From Nitrospirota bacterium (GTDB taxonomy: Bacteria > JACPQY01): a stretch of DNA of 64,000 nucleotides. Under the pieces are notes generated by a model. It searched no databases, was not told the origin of the DNA, and saw nothing but the letters and a program-made list of their open reading frames with translations. The position numbers and the translations under genes are program-made. The stretch spans positions 1-64,000 of the forward strand of contig JACPAV010000010.1 of assembly GCA_016180645.1 (NCBI GenBank), written 5' to 3'. Position 1 is the first letter of the stretch, and each line of letters begins with the position of its first letter. Of this stretch, positions 33,970 to 43,123 are shown one piece after another.

Positions 33970-35210
33970 AGCAGCGCCTCAAACGTCTGCCTGGGTCGGA
34001 TGATCTCCACCCGGTCCTCCTCCACCATCACCTCGGCGGGCCTCAGCCGGCCGTTGTAGTTGGACGACATGGCATACCCGTAGGCGCCTGCCGAAAGGAC
34101 CGCCAGGAGGTCGTTCGCCTCCACTCGGGGCAACCGCCGGTCGCGCGCGATGAAATCGCCCGATTCGCAGACCGGACCCACCACGTCAACCTTTTCCGTT
34201 CCCCTGGCCTGCTTGCGTACGGGGAGGATCTCATGGTGGGCATCGTACAGCGTGGGGCGGATCAGATCGGTCATCGCGGCGTCCACAATCACGAACCGCT
34301 TGCCTTCGTTTTCCTTGCGGTAGAGAGCCCGCGTGAGGAGAACACCCGAGTTGCCCACAAGGCTCCTGCCCGGCTCGACAATCAACTTAAGGTCTTTACT
34401 TATAAGTCCCTGAAGTAGCGTCTGAATGTATAGAGCCGGGGAGGGGGGAGCCTCCTTCCGGTAGCGGATCCCGAGACCCCCGCCGGCGTCCACGTATTGA
34501 ATGCGGATGCCGCCCTTTCCGAGTTCATGGACGAGATCGAGCACACGGCGGAGGGCGTCCTGAACGGGGGCGAGGGTCACCATCTGCGACCCGATGTGGC
34601 AGGAGATTCCTACTACCTGGACATGGGGCATTCCTTGGGCCTTGCGATAGAGGGGAAGGGCCCGTTTCCACGGAACACCGAACTTGTGTTTCTTGAGCCC
34701 CGTGGCGATGTAGGGGTGCGTCTTGGGATCGACATTGGGATTGACGCGGAACGATATCGGCGCGCGGCGCCCGATGGCCGCGGCGGTTTGTTCGATCACG
34801 TCAAGTTCCGCCTCGGATTCCGCATTGATCATGAGAATGTCGTTCCGCAGGGCGAATTCGATCTCCGATCTCGTCTTGCCCGCCCCGGAAAAAACGAGCG
34901 GACATCGGGCGCCCCCGGCCTCGGTCTGGGCCGTCTTGAGCGCCAGGAAAAGCTCGCCGGCGGAAGTCACATCGAAACCGGCTCCCAGTTCGCGGAAGGT
35001 CCGGAGAATGGCCAGGTTCGAATTGGCCTTCACGGAGTAACACACGATCGCTCGATCCTTCGCATCCGCCTCCTTGAGGCCCTGGTAGCGGTCGATCAAC
35101 TCGCTCCGGCTGTACACGTAGAGAGGCGTGCCGAACCGCGCGGCCAAGACGGCCAGGGAGACGCCCTCGAGGTGTAGATCGGCCTTCCTGTAGGTGAGAT
35201 ACGGGGTCAC
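33966..35210 (-). CDS. lysA: Diaminopimelate decarboxylase
   Basis: 414 residues from a GTG preceded by GGAGGGG. The sequence has the PLP-lysine motif VCYSVKANSNLAIL, the FDVTSAGEL strand, SFRVNPNVDPKTHPYIATG, ISCHIGSQ, the phosphate-binding GGGLGIRY and the catalytic GPVCESGDFIARD. It matches full-length LysA (fold III PLP barrel plus C-terminal beta domain) and converts meso-diaminopimelate to lysine. It is monocistronic and convergent with truD. Its TGA lies in the first unit of an opposing heptamer array, and another array (TCAAATC type) lies just upstream of the start region. Confidence 0.95.
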   Translation of the reverse strand: MTPYLTYRKADLHLEGVSLAVLAARFGTPLYVYSRSELIDRYQGLKEADAKDRAIVCYSVKANSNLAILRTFRELGAGFDVTSAGELFLALKTAQTEAGGARCPLVFSGAGKTRSEIEFALRNDILMINAESEAELDVIEQTAAAIGRRAPISFRVNPNVDPKTHPYIATGLKKHKFGVPWKRALPLYRKAQGMPHVQVVGISCHIGSQMVTLAPVQDALRRVLDLVHELGKGGIRIQYVDAGGGLGIRYRKEAPPSPALYIQTLLQGLISKDLKLIVEPGRSLVGNSGVLLTRALYRKENEGKRFVIVDAAMTDLIRPTLYDAHHEILPVRKQARGTEKVDVVGPVCESGDFIARDRRLPRVEANDLLAVLSAGAYGYAMSSNYNGRLRPAEVMVEEDRVEIIRPRQTFEALL

Positions 35211-35231
35211 GCCGTATCCCCTCCGACAACA

Positions 35232-35262
35232 TTTGAAATCTCAAATCTCAAATTTGAAATCC
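35232..35262. repeat. Heptamer array TCTCAAA/TTTGAAA
   Basis: TTTGAAA, TCTCAAA, TCTCAAA, TTTGAAA in register, upstream of lysA. It is also partly palindromic (ATTTGA ... TCAAAT). Confidence 0.8.
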
Positions 35263-35277
35263 CGGAGGGTGGTGGGA

Positions 35278-35868
35278 TCACTTCATCCCCTCTTCCGCGG
35301 GCGGTAACACGAAGCTGACTTCGTTGGAATCATCGCTGAGACGGCCCGACTCGTTGGCGGATACCACCACATAGAACGCCTTGTTTCGCGCCTTTTCCAA
35401 TTCCGAGGGCTTCTTCTTGAAGATTCGGCTCCCGGCGGCCGCTTCCGCGGCCTCCTTCCGAGCGGCCTCCTCGGCTTCCCGGATCTTGGCCACTTCTTCC
35501 GCCAAGGTGCGCGCTTCATCGGTGGGGATGTCGGCCCGGGTTGGGCGGCGTTCGCGGTAGCGGACGCGCTTGACCGTTTCACGTTCGGTTCTCTCGTCGA
35601 ACTTGACTTCCCCCACCGCATGATACGGCGCAAACTCGATCTTCCGAAGCACCTTGAACCCGGCCAGATCTTTCAAGGTCCAGCCGTTGGCGTTGCGCCG
35701 GGGAATACTCCAAGTCAGGACGATGTCTTCGCCTTCCTCGAACAGGGTCAGGTCGATGATCCTCTGGGGAACCACGTCCTCCGGTGCGTAGGGTTTCTCC
35801 TTCCTTCCGCAGGCGGCCACCCAGGCTCCGCAGACCAACATCGCAGCCACGGAGATTCCACGTTTCAT
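35278..35868 (-). CDS. Lipoprotein with fibronectin III-like fold
   Basis: From the ATG at 35868 the protein has 196 residues: MKRGISVAAMLVCGAWVAAC is a lipoprotein signal with Cys at 20. The frame is open further upstream (ATG at 35892). The mature part starts GRKEKPYAPEDVVPQRIIDL and has FEEGEDIVLTWSIPRRNANG, FKVLRKIEFAPY and, near the end, NKAFYVVVSANESGRLSDDS, a pattern of strands typical of fibronectin type III. A charged Ala/Glu-rich helix (EEVAKIREAEEAARKEAAEA) is inserted in the middle. It lies between lysA and the divergent pilM operon. Its function is unknown; outer-membrane-tethered scaffolding is possible. Confidence 0.75.
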   Translation of the reverse strand: MKRGISVAAMLVCGAWVAACGRKEKPYAPEDVVPQRIIDLTLFEEGEDIVLTWSIPRRNANGWTLKDLAGFKVLRKIEFAPYHAVGEVKFDERTERETVKRVRYRERRPTRADIPTDEARTLAEEVAKIREAEEAARKEAAEAAAGSRIFKKKPSELEKARNKAFYVVVSANESGRLSDDSNEVSFVLPPAEEGMK

Positions 35869-36011
35869 GGACGGAGCGTTCGTTCGCGTCATCGGCGCTT
35901 TGTCATAAGGTCCGGGCGGGGTAATGTCAACCCCGAGTGAGAATCTTGGCGTCTTCTTGACCGATCGCGCCGGCGATGTCCAAGCTGCCATTCACGAGTG
36001 GATACACCTTA

Positions 36012-36083
36012 TGGTATTGACCTTGCCATGCATACCAAAGATTGGGCTTTTGTGTTGACATTCTCGGTATTTAGCCTTAAACT
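36012..36083 (+). promoter_or_regulatory. Promoter region of the pilMNOPQ-aroC operon
   Basis: TTGACA at 36055-36060, 17 bases, TAAACT at 36078-36083, leaving a ~30-base leader before the pilM ATG. Upstream, TGGTAT (36012-36017) and ATACCA (36032-36037) form an inverted repeat with 14 bases between arms, a possible operator. A second -10-like TAGACT sits at 36111-36116, four bases before the ATG. The 252-base gap 35869-36120 holds no gene. Confidence 0.65.
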
Positions 36084-36120
36084 CACATGATGGGATGGAA
36101 AAGACAGGACTAGACTATAC

Positions 36121-37200
36121 ATGAGGTTTCTCGGGGGCAGCCAAGGAATGGTAGGTCTCGACATCGGATCGTCGGCCATCAAGCTCGTTCAGGTTACTTC
36201 GAAGCGCGACGGTTACGATCTCCAGAACCTGTCCACGGTTTCGGTCCCTTCCAAAGCGATTGTCGACGAGGCGCTGATGAACTTCTCCGCCTTGGGCGAG
36301 GCCGTGGGAACCTTGGTGAAAGACAAGGCGGTGAAGGCCAGGAAGGCCGCCTGTTCCATTTCGGGGAACGCCGTGATCGCCAAGGTGGTGACCATGCCGG
36401 CCATGGGAAAGGCCGAAATGGACGAGCAGATCCAGTGGGAGGCCGAGCAGCACATTCCGTTCAGCATACAGGATGTCAATCTTGACTATCAGATCCTGGC
36501 GCGCCGGGAGGGTGAGATGTCCATCCTTCTCGTGGCCGCGAAGAAGGAGATCCTGGCCGACTATGAGAAAGTCGTCGCCGAGGCGGGATTGGAGCTGAGC
36601 GTGGTGGATATCGACGCGCTGGCCATGTTCAATTGCTTCTACGCCAATCACTACCTGGCGAACAAGGCGGAGTTCGCCCACGGACTGGTGGCCCTCGTGA
36701 ACGTGGGGGCGTCGATGACGAACATCCTGATGGTGCGGGACGGCGTACCGACGTTTCTTCGGGACGTGCCCACCGGCGGCAACATCGTGACGACGGAAAT
36801 TCAGAAGGGCCTCCAGCTCAGTTTCGAGGAGGCGGAAGCGGTGAAGACGGGGCAGACGCCCGTCCAGGCGGCCCAGCAGAGCCGGCTCGATCAGGTTTTG
36901 TCCTCGGCGCTTTCGGGCATCGTGGGCGAAATTCAGCGGACGGCCGATTTCTACCTTGGCACGGCCGGGGAGGAAACCATCGGGCGCTACCTCGTGACCG
37001 GCGGAACCACCCGCGCGCCGGGGATGTTCGATCTTCTCCGTGAAAAGCTGGGGGTTGAGGTCGAGCCCCTCAATCCCTTCCAACGGGTCCACGCGGACAA
37101 CGCGAGATTTTCCCACGAGGTGCTGGATGGGCTTGCCGCGGTCAGTTCCATCGGCCTCGGTCTGGCCCTCCGCCAGTCCCAGGACGCATTCAAGAAGTAA
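36121..37200 (+). CDS. pilM: Type IV pilus assembly ATPase-fold protein PilM
   Basis: 359 residues with the actin-like signature GLDIGSSAIKLVQV at residues 11-24, ACSISGNAVIAKVVTMPAMG, the PilM hallmark QIQWEAEQHIPFSIQDVNLD, ALVNVGASMTNILMVRDGVP and the C-terminal YLVTGGTTRAPGMFDLLREK. PilM binds ATP at the cytoplasmic face and recruits the PilN N-terminal tail, the first step of the alignment complex linking inner-membrane machinery to the PilQ secretin. It is the first gene of an operon in canonical order M-N-O-P-Q. The motor genes pilB, pilT, pilC and pilD are not in this window. Confidence 0.96.
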   Translation: MRFLGGSQGMVGLDIGSSAIKLVQVTSKRDGYDLQNLSTVSVPSKAIVDEALMNFSALGEAVGTLVKDKAVKARKAACSISGNAVIAKVVTMPAMGKAEMDEQIQWEAEQHIPFSIQDVNLDYQILARREGEMSILLVAAKKEILADYEKVVAEAGLELSVVDIDALAMFNCFYANHYLANKAEFAHGLVALVNVGASMTNILMVRDGVPTFLRDVPTGGNIVTTEIQKGLQLSFEEAEAVKTGQTPVQAAQQSRLDQVLSSALSGIVGEIQRTADFYLGTAGEETIGRYLVTGGTTRAPGMFDLLREKLGVEVEPLNPFQRVHADNARFSHEVLDGLAAVSSIGLGLALRQSQDAFKK

Positions 37201-37204
37201 CGCC

Positions 37205-37849
37205 ATGATGATCAAGATCAACCTTCTTCCCTACCGCGTGATCAAGCGGAAGACGGAGGTCCGCTATGTGGTCCTTGTCCTGCTCGTTTCCTTGATGGCG
37301 GCGGGTGGACTCATGGTCATGTTGGAGTCGTGGGTGGTGGTCCGCGCCCGGGGCCTCCAGAAGGAGATCGTTCTTGCGGAGGCGGAAGAGGCCCGGCTGG
37401 CGAAAATCCGGGTGGAGGTCGATGAATTCAAACGCGTGGAGGCGGATCTCCAGCAAAGACTGAACGTACTGACTCAATTGCGGCAGAGCCGCACCGGCCC
37501 CGCCCGCTTCCTCGACGATCTGGCCGCCAGCACGCCGGAGCGACTTTGGGTGGAGCAATTCTCGGAGTCGGAAATCGCGCCGCCCCCTCCGCCGGCACCC
37601 CCTCCAGGACAAGCGGAGGGTCAGGCCCAGCAAGCACCACCGCCCCCGCCGCCTCAACGGATTTTCCACGTGCAGGGCAAAACGATCGATTACAAGTCCA
37701 TCGCGGAATTCATGATCAACTTGAAGAACAGCGAATCGTTCGAGGAAGTGGAGTTGGAGGAGGTCCAGGAGGAGCAGCAGGACAAGGGCGGGAAGTATCT
37801 CAAGTTCTCTCTCCGGGGCGTGATCGTGAAAGTGAGCGCGGAGCTGTAG
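37205..37849 (+). CDS. pilN: Type IV pilus assembly protein PilN
   Basis: 214 residues beginning MMIKINLLPYRVIKRK, the conserved INLLPYR tail that docks into PilM. One transmembrane helix follows (VVLVLLVSLMAAGGLMVML), then a coiled-coil region (EIVLAEAEEARLAKIRVEVD) and a ferredoxin-like periplasmic domain. The C-terminal domain contains an unusually long Pro-rich insertion (APPPPPAPPPGQAEG, APPPPPPQR) between strands, longer than in typical PilN. It starts four bases after pilM and its stop overlaps the pilO GTG by one base. Confidence 0.95.
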   Translation: MMIKINLLPYRVIKRKTEVRYVVLVLLVSLMAAGGLMVMLESWVVVRARGLQKEIVLAEAEEARLAKIRVEVDEFKRVEADLQQRLNVLTQLRQSRTGPARFLDDLAASTPERLWVEQFSESEIAPPPPPAPPPGQAEGQAQQAPPPPPPQRIFHVQGKTIDYKSIAEFMINLKNSESFEEVELEEVQEEQQDKGGKYLKFSLRGVIVKVSAEL

Positions 37850-38523
37850 TGGCGGCCAAGGTCGATCTTCGGGTGCAGTTTTTTCGCCTGCCCGGTCCGG
37901 CTCGGTATGGTTTGGCGGCTTCGGTATCGGTGATCGCCTTCGCCATTTTCTACTTTTCCGTTTTCATGGGTCAGCAGGGGAAGATACGCAACCTCCAGGC
38001 GGTGCTCGCTCAGAAGCAGCAGGCGAATCTCATGAACCGGCATGTCGAGCAGGAGCTTCCCCGGCTCAAACAGGTGGTCAAGGATCTGGAGGCGCAGATC
38101 AATGCAGGGCTGGCCGAGCTTCCCAACGAGAAGGAAGTTCCTCAATTGATTAAGGACCTCGAGAATCTGGCGCTCAAGCTCCGCATGAAGGTCTTTTACA
38201 TGAAACTTCAGAATGAAGTGGCGAAAGGATTCTATGCGGAGGTCCCCGTGGAGGTGAAGATCCGCGGCGCCTATCACAACACGGCAATCTTCTTCGACGA
38301 GATCAGCCGGTTTGCCAGAATCATCAGCATGACGAACATTCAGATCGGGCAGGTGACGAAGGACAAGGAAGGGAGTCCGCTCGTCACGACGTCTTGCCAG
38401 GCCACGACGTTTCGGTATCTGCCAAGCACCTTGCCCCAGGCGCCGGGTACGCCTTCAGGCGCGGGAGGGGGCGACCCAACTCCGAGTGCAGGGAAGCACG
38501 ACAGTGGCTCACAAGAGTTATAG
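37849..38523 (+). CDS. pilO: Type IV pilus assembly protein PilO
   Basis: 224 residues from a GTG whose first base is the last base of the pilN stop. One N-terminal transmembrane helix (GLAASVSVIAFAIFYFSVFM) is followed by a coiled coil (QEADLLQ-like heptads in QANLMNRHVEQELPRLKQVV) and the PilO ferredoxin-like domain with the typical VPVEVKIRGAYHNTAIFFDE and SRFARIISMTNIQIG. The C-terminal ~30 residues are Gly/Pro/Ser-rich and probably disordered. It forms the PilN-PilO heterodimer in the periplasm. Confidence 0.95.
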   Translation: MAAKVDLRVQFFRLPGPARYGLAASVSVIAFAIFYFSVFMGQQGKIRNLQAVLAQKQQANLMNRHVEQELPRLKQVVKDLEAQINAGLAELPNEKEVPQLIKDLENLALKLRMKVFYMKLQNEVAKGFYAEVPVEVKIRGAYHNTAIFFDEISRFARIISMTNIQIGQVTKDKEGSPLVTTSCQATTFRYLPSTLPQAPGTPSGAGGGDPTPSAGKHDSGSQEL

Positions 38524-38989
38524 CCCGGCGCTCCCCATCCTGGTCCTTCTCGGCCTCGTGCTGGGTTCGTGCAAGGGGAAACAGCCGCCCGCGCCGGTCA
38601 TGGCTCCCTCTCAGGCCGCCCGACCGCCCGAACTGCGCGAGGAAACTCCGAATGCGGTGAAACGGAGATACCGGTATGTTCCTGAAAATAAGCGTGATCC
38701 ATTCCGGACGTACGTCGAGGCGGCTGAAGTGGTGGGGGCGCGGGATTGCGGCCTGAAGTATCCACGCGAGAATTTCAAGTTGGTCGGCATCATGTGGGGC
38801 GATGTCGCTATAGCGGCGTTTGAAGATGAAGCCGGCGAGGGCTGCTTTCTAAGGGTGGGAGACCGACTGGGAAAGGAGAAAACAGTCATCAGAGAAATCC
38901 TGTTCGATCACGTCGTCGTGGTCGAAAAGCCTCTGGGAATTGGACCGGAAATCTCTCATGAGATGTGGCTCAATGAAGCGGCGAAGTAG
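38504..38989 (+). CDS. pilP: Type IV pilus pilotin-like lipoprotein PilP
   Basis: The GTG at 38504 has an AGGGAAG ribosome site and gives 161 residues; an upstream GTG at 38486 is possible. Lipoprotein signal LPILVLLGLVLGSC, then a Pro-rich disordered stretch, then the PilP core: YVPENKRDPFRTYVE, LKYPRENFKLVGIMWGDVAI, CFLRVGDRLGKEKTVIREIL. PilP bridges PilN/PilO to the N-terminal domains of PilQ. The gene overlaps pilO by 20 bases and pilQ by 17, consistent with tight coupling. Confidence 0.94.
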   Translation: MAHKSYSPALPILVLLGLVLGSCKGKQPPAPVMAPSQAARPPELREETPNAVKRRYRYVPENKRDPFRTYVEAAEVVGARDCGLKYPRENFKLVGIMWGDVAIAAFEDEAGEGCFLRVGDRLGKEKTVIREILFDHVVVVEKPLGIGPEISHEMWLNEAAK

Positions 38990-41168
38990 CTTCGTGGCGC
39001 GAGGCGCGTGGCGCGTGGCGCGGGTCCTGGGGTCTTTTCTTTTTACATTCTTATTCACGATTCACGATTCACGACTCACGACTTACGACCCCCACGATGG
39101 GGGAAGTGCCGCGAGAGGGCAGGAGCCCGGAGCGGCCGGCTCACGACTTGCGACTTACGACTTCCGACTCACGACCCCCCCCGCCTGGGCCCAGGACGAA
39201 GATGAGGAGGAACTGGAGGAATTGGACGAGGTGGAAGAGCCTTCCGAACCTGCTCCATCGGCCCCTTCGCCCAAAGCGGAGCCCTCGCCTGGCGGCAAAG
39301 ACAAGACGACGGAGGCCGGTGAAACTCCGGGCGGCGGTGATGAGGAGGCCGATGAGGACGAGGAGTTGGAGGAAGTCGAGGAGGATGCCTCCGGTCGGGC
39401 GAAAACGCCCGCTCCGGTCGGATTGAACGTGGACAGGATTGACTTCAAGAAAGAAGAGGGGTGGGCGCGCATCGTGGTGACCTGCTCGGCCCCCGTCACG
39501 TACCAGACGTCCCAGATCGAGGCGAAGGCGGTGGCTCTCGATATCCAGGGAGCGATGCTTAAGCCGGACCTCCAAAGGATTCTTGACGTCACCGCGTTTC
39601 AGAGCGTGGTGCATGCCATCGTACCGACTCAATTGCAGGGCGCGCCGAATCCAGTGGTTAGGGTCTTGGCCTCTCTGATGCAGCCGGCGGCGTTTCAAGT
39701 CGATGCGAAGGGAAGAACGCTCCTGTTCTCCTTCAAGGAGCCACCGGGAGGGGTCGCGCCCGGGCCGGCCCAACTGGCCGGGGAGATCAACATCACCGAG
39801 GAGTCGTCGGATCGCCGGAAAGTTTTTACGGGTCCCCGGATTTCCCTCGATTTCAAGGAGATCGATATCGACAACGTTCTCCGGCTCCTGGCGGATGTCA
39901 CCGGGATCAACATTGTGGCCGACGATGACGTGCAGGGGAAAATTACCATCAAGCTGAGCGACGTTCCGGCGGACCAGGCGCTGGATGTGGTGCTCGAGAC
40001 GAAGGGGCTTGGGCGCGTGGAGATCGGCGATCGAATCTTCCGGATCGCGCTAAAGACGCGTCTCGCGGAGGAGATGTCGAAGAAGGTGGAGGCCAAGAAA
40101 GCGGAAGAGAAGGCGGAGCCGTTGGTGACGAAAGTAGTGGCGGTGAATTATGCTTCGGCAGCTGAATTCGAAGGATTGATCAAGGACTCCATCCTGACGG
40201 AACGCGGCAAGATCAAGGTCGACACTCGTTCCAACACGATTGTCGTCAAGGATGTGAACAAGGCCGTCGCCGAGGCGATCACCCTTGTTCGTCGGCTGGA
40301 CATCCAGACCCCCCAAGTGCTGATCGACACCAAGATTGTCGAGGCGACCACCAATTTCCTTCGCACCGTCGGCGCCCAACTGGGCGCCACTTTGAATCTG
40401 GATCAGGCGCGGGGGGTGGCGATGGGTCCGGTAACGGCGGCTCAAGTGGGAGGCGCGGGGGTGACTGGGACGACGGTCCCTTCCCTGAACAACAACTTTC
40501 TGGTGGACTTTCCGGCTGGAGAAATCGGCGCCGGTCGGGGCAGTGGGATAGGGCTTTCGCTGGGCACACTGGGAAACTTTGCCACGGTCAACTTCATTCT
40601 GTCGGCACTGAAGGAATCGGGTGAAGGCAGGGTCGTGGCCAGCCCTCGCGTGACCAGCCTGGACAACAAGGAGGCCATGATTCTTCAGGGCGAAGCGATC
40701 CATATCTTGACCGTGACGGCCCAAGGCTCCGCCGTGCAGGAAATCGAGGCGGTGCTCCGTCTTAGGGTCACACCCCACATCACAACGGATGGAAGTGTTT
40801 ATCTCAAGATCAAGCTGGAACGGAACGAAGCCGATTTCAGTCGACTGGTGGCGGGAATCCCCAACATCATCAGGCGTGAGGCCGAAGCGGAGCTTCTCGT
40901 CCGGAACGGCGAAACGGTGGTCATAGGGGGTGTACATACGCGGATCGCGCGGAAGGCGAAATCCGGCGTCCCCATCTTGTCCGACATTCCAATCATCGGT
41001 ATGCTGTTTAGAAACAGTCAGAGAAGGGAGTCGTCGGATGAACTGGTGATGTTCCTGACTCCGCGAGTGCTCAATTTGCAGAATATCGAAGCTGTCGAGA
41101 CCATCGCCGAGCAGTCGGAAGAGGAGGCACTGAAGGAAATGAAGAAAGACGTCAGCATGGCCAGATAG
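38973..41168 (+). CDS. pilQ: Type IV pilus secretin PilQ with repeat-expanded signal peptide
   Basis: 731 residues from the ATG at 38973. The hydrophobic part of the signal peptide ([13 protein letters not shown]) is separated from the likely cleavage site TPPAWAQ by ~37 residues encoded by heptamer arrays and the 51-base hairpin element ([20 protein letters not shown], then [18 protein letters not shown]). Next come an acidic low-complexity region, an AMIN domain ([20 protein letters not shown]), a secretin/TonB N-terminal domain ([20 protein letters not shown]), an N1 ring domain and the secretin core ([60 protein letters not shown]). It forms the outer-membrane pilus channel. Confidence 0.95.
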   Translation: MKRRSSFVARGAWRVARVLGSFLFTFLFTIHDSRLTTYDPHDGGSAARGQEPGAAGSRLATYDFRLTTPPAWAQDEDEEELEELDEVEEPSEPAPSAPSPKAEPSPGGKDKTTEAGETPGGGDEEADEDEELEEVEEDASGRAKTPAPVGLNVDRIDFKKEEGWARIVVTCSAPVTYQTSQIEAKAVALDIQGAMLKPDLQRILDVTAFQSVVHAIVPTQLQGAPNPVVRVLASLMQPAAFQVDAKGRTLLFSFKEPPGGVAPGPAQLAGEINITEESSDRRKVFTGPRISLDFKEIDIDNVLRLLADVTGINIVADDDVQGKITIKLSDVPADQALDVVLETKGLGRVEIGDRIFRIALKTRLAEEMSKKVEAKKAEEKAEPLVTKVVAVNYASAAEFEGLIKDSILTERGKIKVDTRSNTIVVKDVNKAVAEAITLVRRLDIQTPQVLIDTKIVEATTNFLRTVGAQLGATLNLDQARGVAMGPVTAAQVGGAGVTGTTVPSLNNNFLVDFPAGEIGAGRGSGIGLSLGTLGNFATVNFILSALKESGEGRVVASPRVTSLDNKEAMILQGEAIHILTVTAQGSAVQEIEAVLRLRVTPHITTDGSVYLKIKLERNEADFSRLVAGIPNIIRREAEAELLVRNGETVVIGGVHTRIARKAKSGVPILSDIPIIGMLFRNSQRRESSDELVMFLTPRVLNLQNIEAVETIAEQSEEEALKEMKKDVSMAR
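38994..39023. repeat. Heptamer array GTGGCGC
   Basis: GTGGCGC, GAGGCGC, GTGGCGC, GTGGCGC inside the pilQ signal-peptide codons (ARGAWRVAR). Confidence 0.9.
39053..39180. repeat. Heptamer arrays ATTCACG/ACTCACG flanking the hairpin element
   Basis: 39053-39088 has ATTCACG x3, ACTCACG, ACTTACG. 39140-39180 has CTCACGA, CTTGCGA, CTTACGA, CTTCCGA, CTCACGA. Both are translated in frame within pilQ as [10 protein letters not shown] and [11 protein letters not shown]. Confidence 0.9.
39089..39139. repeat. 51-base double-hairpin element, copy 1
   Basis: CCCCC-acgat-GGGGG, then GCCGC-gaga-GGGC-agga-GCCC-gga-GCGGC. Copy 2 at 49435-49485 differs at two loop bases and one other. It is embedded in heptamer arrays and translated within PilQ. 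Confidence 0.9.
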
Positions 41169-41169
41169 C

Positions 41170-42336
41170 ATGTTGCGATATCTGACCGCCGGCGAATCCC
41201 ACGGCCCTCAGGTGACGGCCATTCTGGAGGGGCTCCCCGCGGGACTGCGCCTTTCGCGGGAGGATATCGATGCGCAGTTGACTCGGAGGCAGGGAGGGTA
41301 CGGTCGGGGGGGCAGGATGAAAATCGAAACCGATCGCGTCGACATGGTTTCCGGCCTCCGGTTCGGAGAAACCCTCGGCGGCCCGCTCACCATGGTCGTA
41401 CGCAATAAGGATTGGGAGAACTGGAAAAGGGAGATGGACCCCTTCGAGGGCCCGCCTGAGAGTCACAAGCCGTTCACCCGGCCAAGGCCGGGGCACGCGG
41501 ATCTGGTCGGCGGCCTCAAGTATGCTCATGAAGACCTTCGAAACGTGCTGGAGAGGGCCTCGGCCAGGGAGACAACCGCTCGCGTGGCCGTGGGCGCGGT
41601 ATGCCGGCGGCTGCTTCACGAATTCGGCATCCGGTTCCTGAGCTATGTACGCGAAATCGGCGGGATAACCGTTGAGACCGGCGACCTGCCCTTTGATGAA
41701 AAGTCCGATCTGTCCGATCGATCGGATCTCCGTGTCTTCGACCCCGATGCCGAGGCGCGCATGAAAAAGAAAATCGACGAGGCACGAAAACGAGGTGAAA
41801 CGCTCGGAGGGGTTTTCGAAGTTGTCGGCTTGGGAATCCCGCCGGGGCTGGGGAGTTTCGTCCAATGGGACCGGAAGCTGGACGGCCGGTTGGCCCGGGC
41901 ACTCATGAGCATCCAGGCCATCAAGGGTGTGGAAGTGGGAATAGGATTCGAGGCGGCTCGCTTGCCGGGTTCGGAAGCCCACGACGAAATCTTCTATGAG
42001 AAGGCTTCGACATGGGGATTCTATCGGAAGACGAACCGAGCGGGTGGTCTTGAAGGGGGCATGACCACCGGCGATGCGCTGGTTGTCCGAGCAGCCATGA
42101 AACCTCTATCAACCCTGATGAAGCCGCTTCAGAGTGTGGACATTCGAACGAAGGAGCCGTTCATCGCTCAAGTCGAGCGGTCGGATGTGTGTGCGGTCCC
42201 GGCTGCCGGTGTGGTGGGCGAGGCGGTGGTTGCTTTCGAAATTTGCGAAGTATTCTTGGAGAAATTTGGGGGCGACAGCCTGGAAGAGACCCGGCGCAAC
42301 TATGAGGGGTACGTTCGCCAGGTGAAAGAGAGGTGA
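41170..42336 (+). CDS. aroC: Chorismate synthase
   Basis: 388 residues starting one base after the pilQ stop. It shows the family signatures [20 protein letters not shown] at the N-terminus, [39 protein letters not shown] and [20 protein letters not shown], then [20 protein letters not shown]. The enzyme uses reduced FMN to remove phosphate from EPSP, giving chorismate, the last shared step of aromatic amino-acid synthesis. Linkage of aroC to the pil operon is common in Gram-negative bacteria. No repeat insertion is seen in this gene. Confidence 0.97.
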   Translation: MLRYLTAGESHGPQVTAILEGLPAGLRLSREDIDAQLTRRQGGYGRGGRMKIETDRVDMVSGLRFGETLGGPLTMVVRNKDWENWKREMDPFEGPPESHKPFTRPRPGHADLVGGLKYAHEDLRNVLERASARETTARVAVGAVCRRLLHEFGIRFLSYVREIGGITVETGDLPFDEKSDLSDRSDLRVFDPDAEARMKKKIDEARKRGETLGGVFEVVGLGIPPGLGSFVQWDRKLDGRLARALMSIQAIKGVEVGIGFEAARLPGSEAHDEIFYEKASTWGFYRKTNRAGGLEGGMTTGDALVVRAAMKPLSTLMKPLQSVDIRTKEPFIAQVERSDVCAVPAAGVVGEAVVAFEICEVFLEKFGGDSLEETRRNYEGYVRQVKER

Positions 42337-43091
42337 CCGCGGTGGACAAGACAATCTCACGATTCTGTTTCGGCTTGACCGCGCTTGCGGCGGGTGCTTG
42401 TACGGAAGTGATGGGTCCGCCGGACATGGTGCTGGAGGCTGATTCGGTGCAGGTGTCCGATGCGGAAGGGGATCAAGTTTCCTCCGGGGGCTTTGCGTTC
42501 TATGATGGCTGGAGCTACGTCGTAAACGTTCTGGCCTATAGGATCGTGGAGGAGCAGGATGCTCGAAAAGAGCCGGTTCCGACCATTAATCGTGACGGCG
42601 CTCGCATCCAAGTCCTTCCGGGTGTGCTCGTGGATCTCCACATGGACTATTTTTTCGTTTCGGATTGCACGCTTTTCCCCGCCGCGTCCTCCCTTCGCCA
42701 AGACGAGGAATACTGGCAGCTCTCTCAGGTCGGGGTCCAGAGCAAGGACTGCGCCATCCTGCTCCCCGCCGATCAGCTCGAGGCTCAGAAGAAGGGGGGC
42801 GCGTTGCCGGAATGCCTCCTGATGGGCATCGGGCCGGAGGACAACGGCAAGGTGGTCCTCGCGCGCACGGGACCCAACGGTCGGTTGATCCTGAAAATGC
42901 GATTTACAGACCCCGACCCGGACACCGATATTCAGGCGTTCTTTATGAAACTTCTCGCCATCTCCGGAGGCGCCTCGATGGCCTTCCAAATCCCCACGGA
43001 GGCCGGCAACGTCTGCGGTCAGACCGGCGGCGGGCTCGCACCGCCGCGGCTGCCTAGCTTCTTCCGGCGGCCTCCACCCCGGCTGAGATAG
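42333..43091 (+). CDS. Lipoprotein of unknown function
   Basis: The GTG at 42333 overlaps the aroC stop as GTGA; another GTG lies at 42342. The protein has 252 residues with a lipoprotein signal ([15 protein letters not shown]). The mature part has [56 protein letters not shown] and [20 protein letters not shown]. Five further Cys could form disulfides. The C-terminus is Pro/Arg-rich ([11 protein letters not shown]). I do not recognise the family. It lies between aroC and a LolD-like ATPase and may be an outer-membrane lipoprotein. Confidence 0.75.
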   Translation: MTAVDKTISRFCFGLTALAAGACTEVMGPPDMVLEADSVQVSDAEGDQVSSGGFAFYDGWSYVVNVLAYRIVEEQDARKEPVPTINRDGARIQVLPGVLVDLHMDYFFVSDCTLFPAASSLRQDEEYWQLSQVGVQSKDCAILLPADQLEAQKKGGALPECLLMGIGPEDNGKVVLARTGPNGRLILKMRFTDPDPDTDIQAFFMKLLAISGGASMAFQIPTEAGNVCGQTGGGLAPPRLPSFFRRPPPRLR

Positions 43092-43123
43092 CGTAAACAA
43101 GTCGAACAGCGTAGGCTGGCGCC

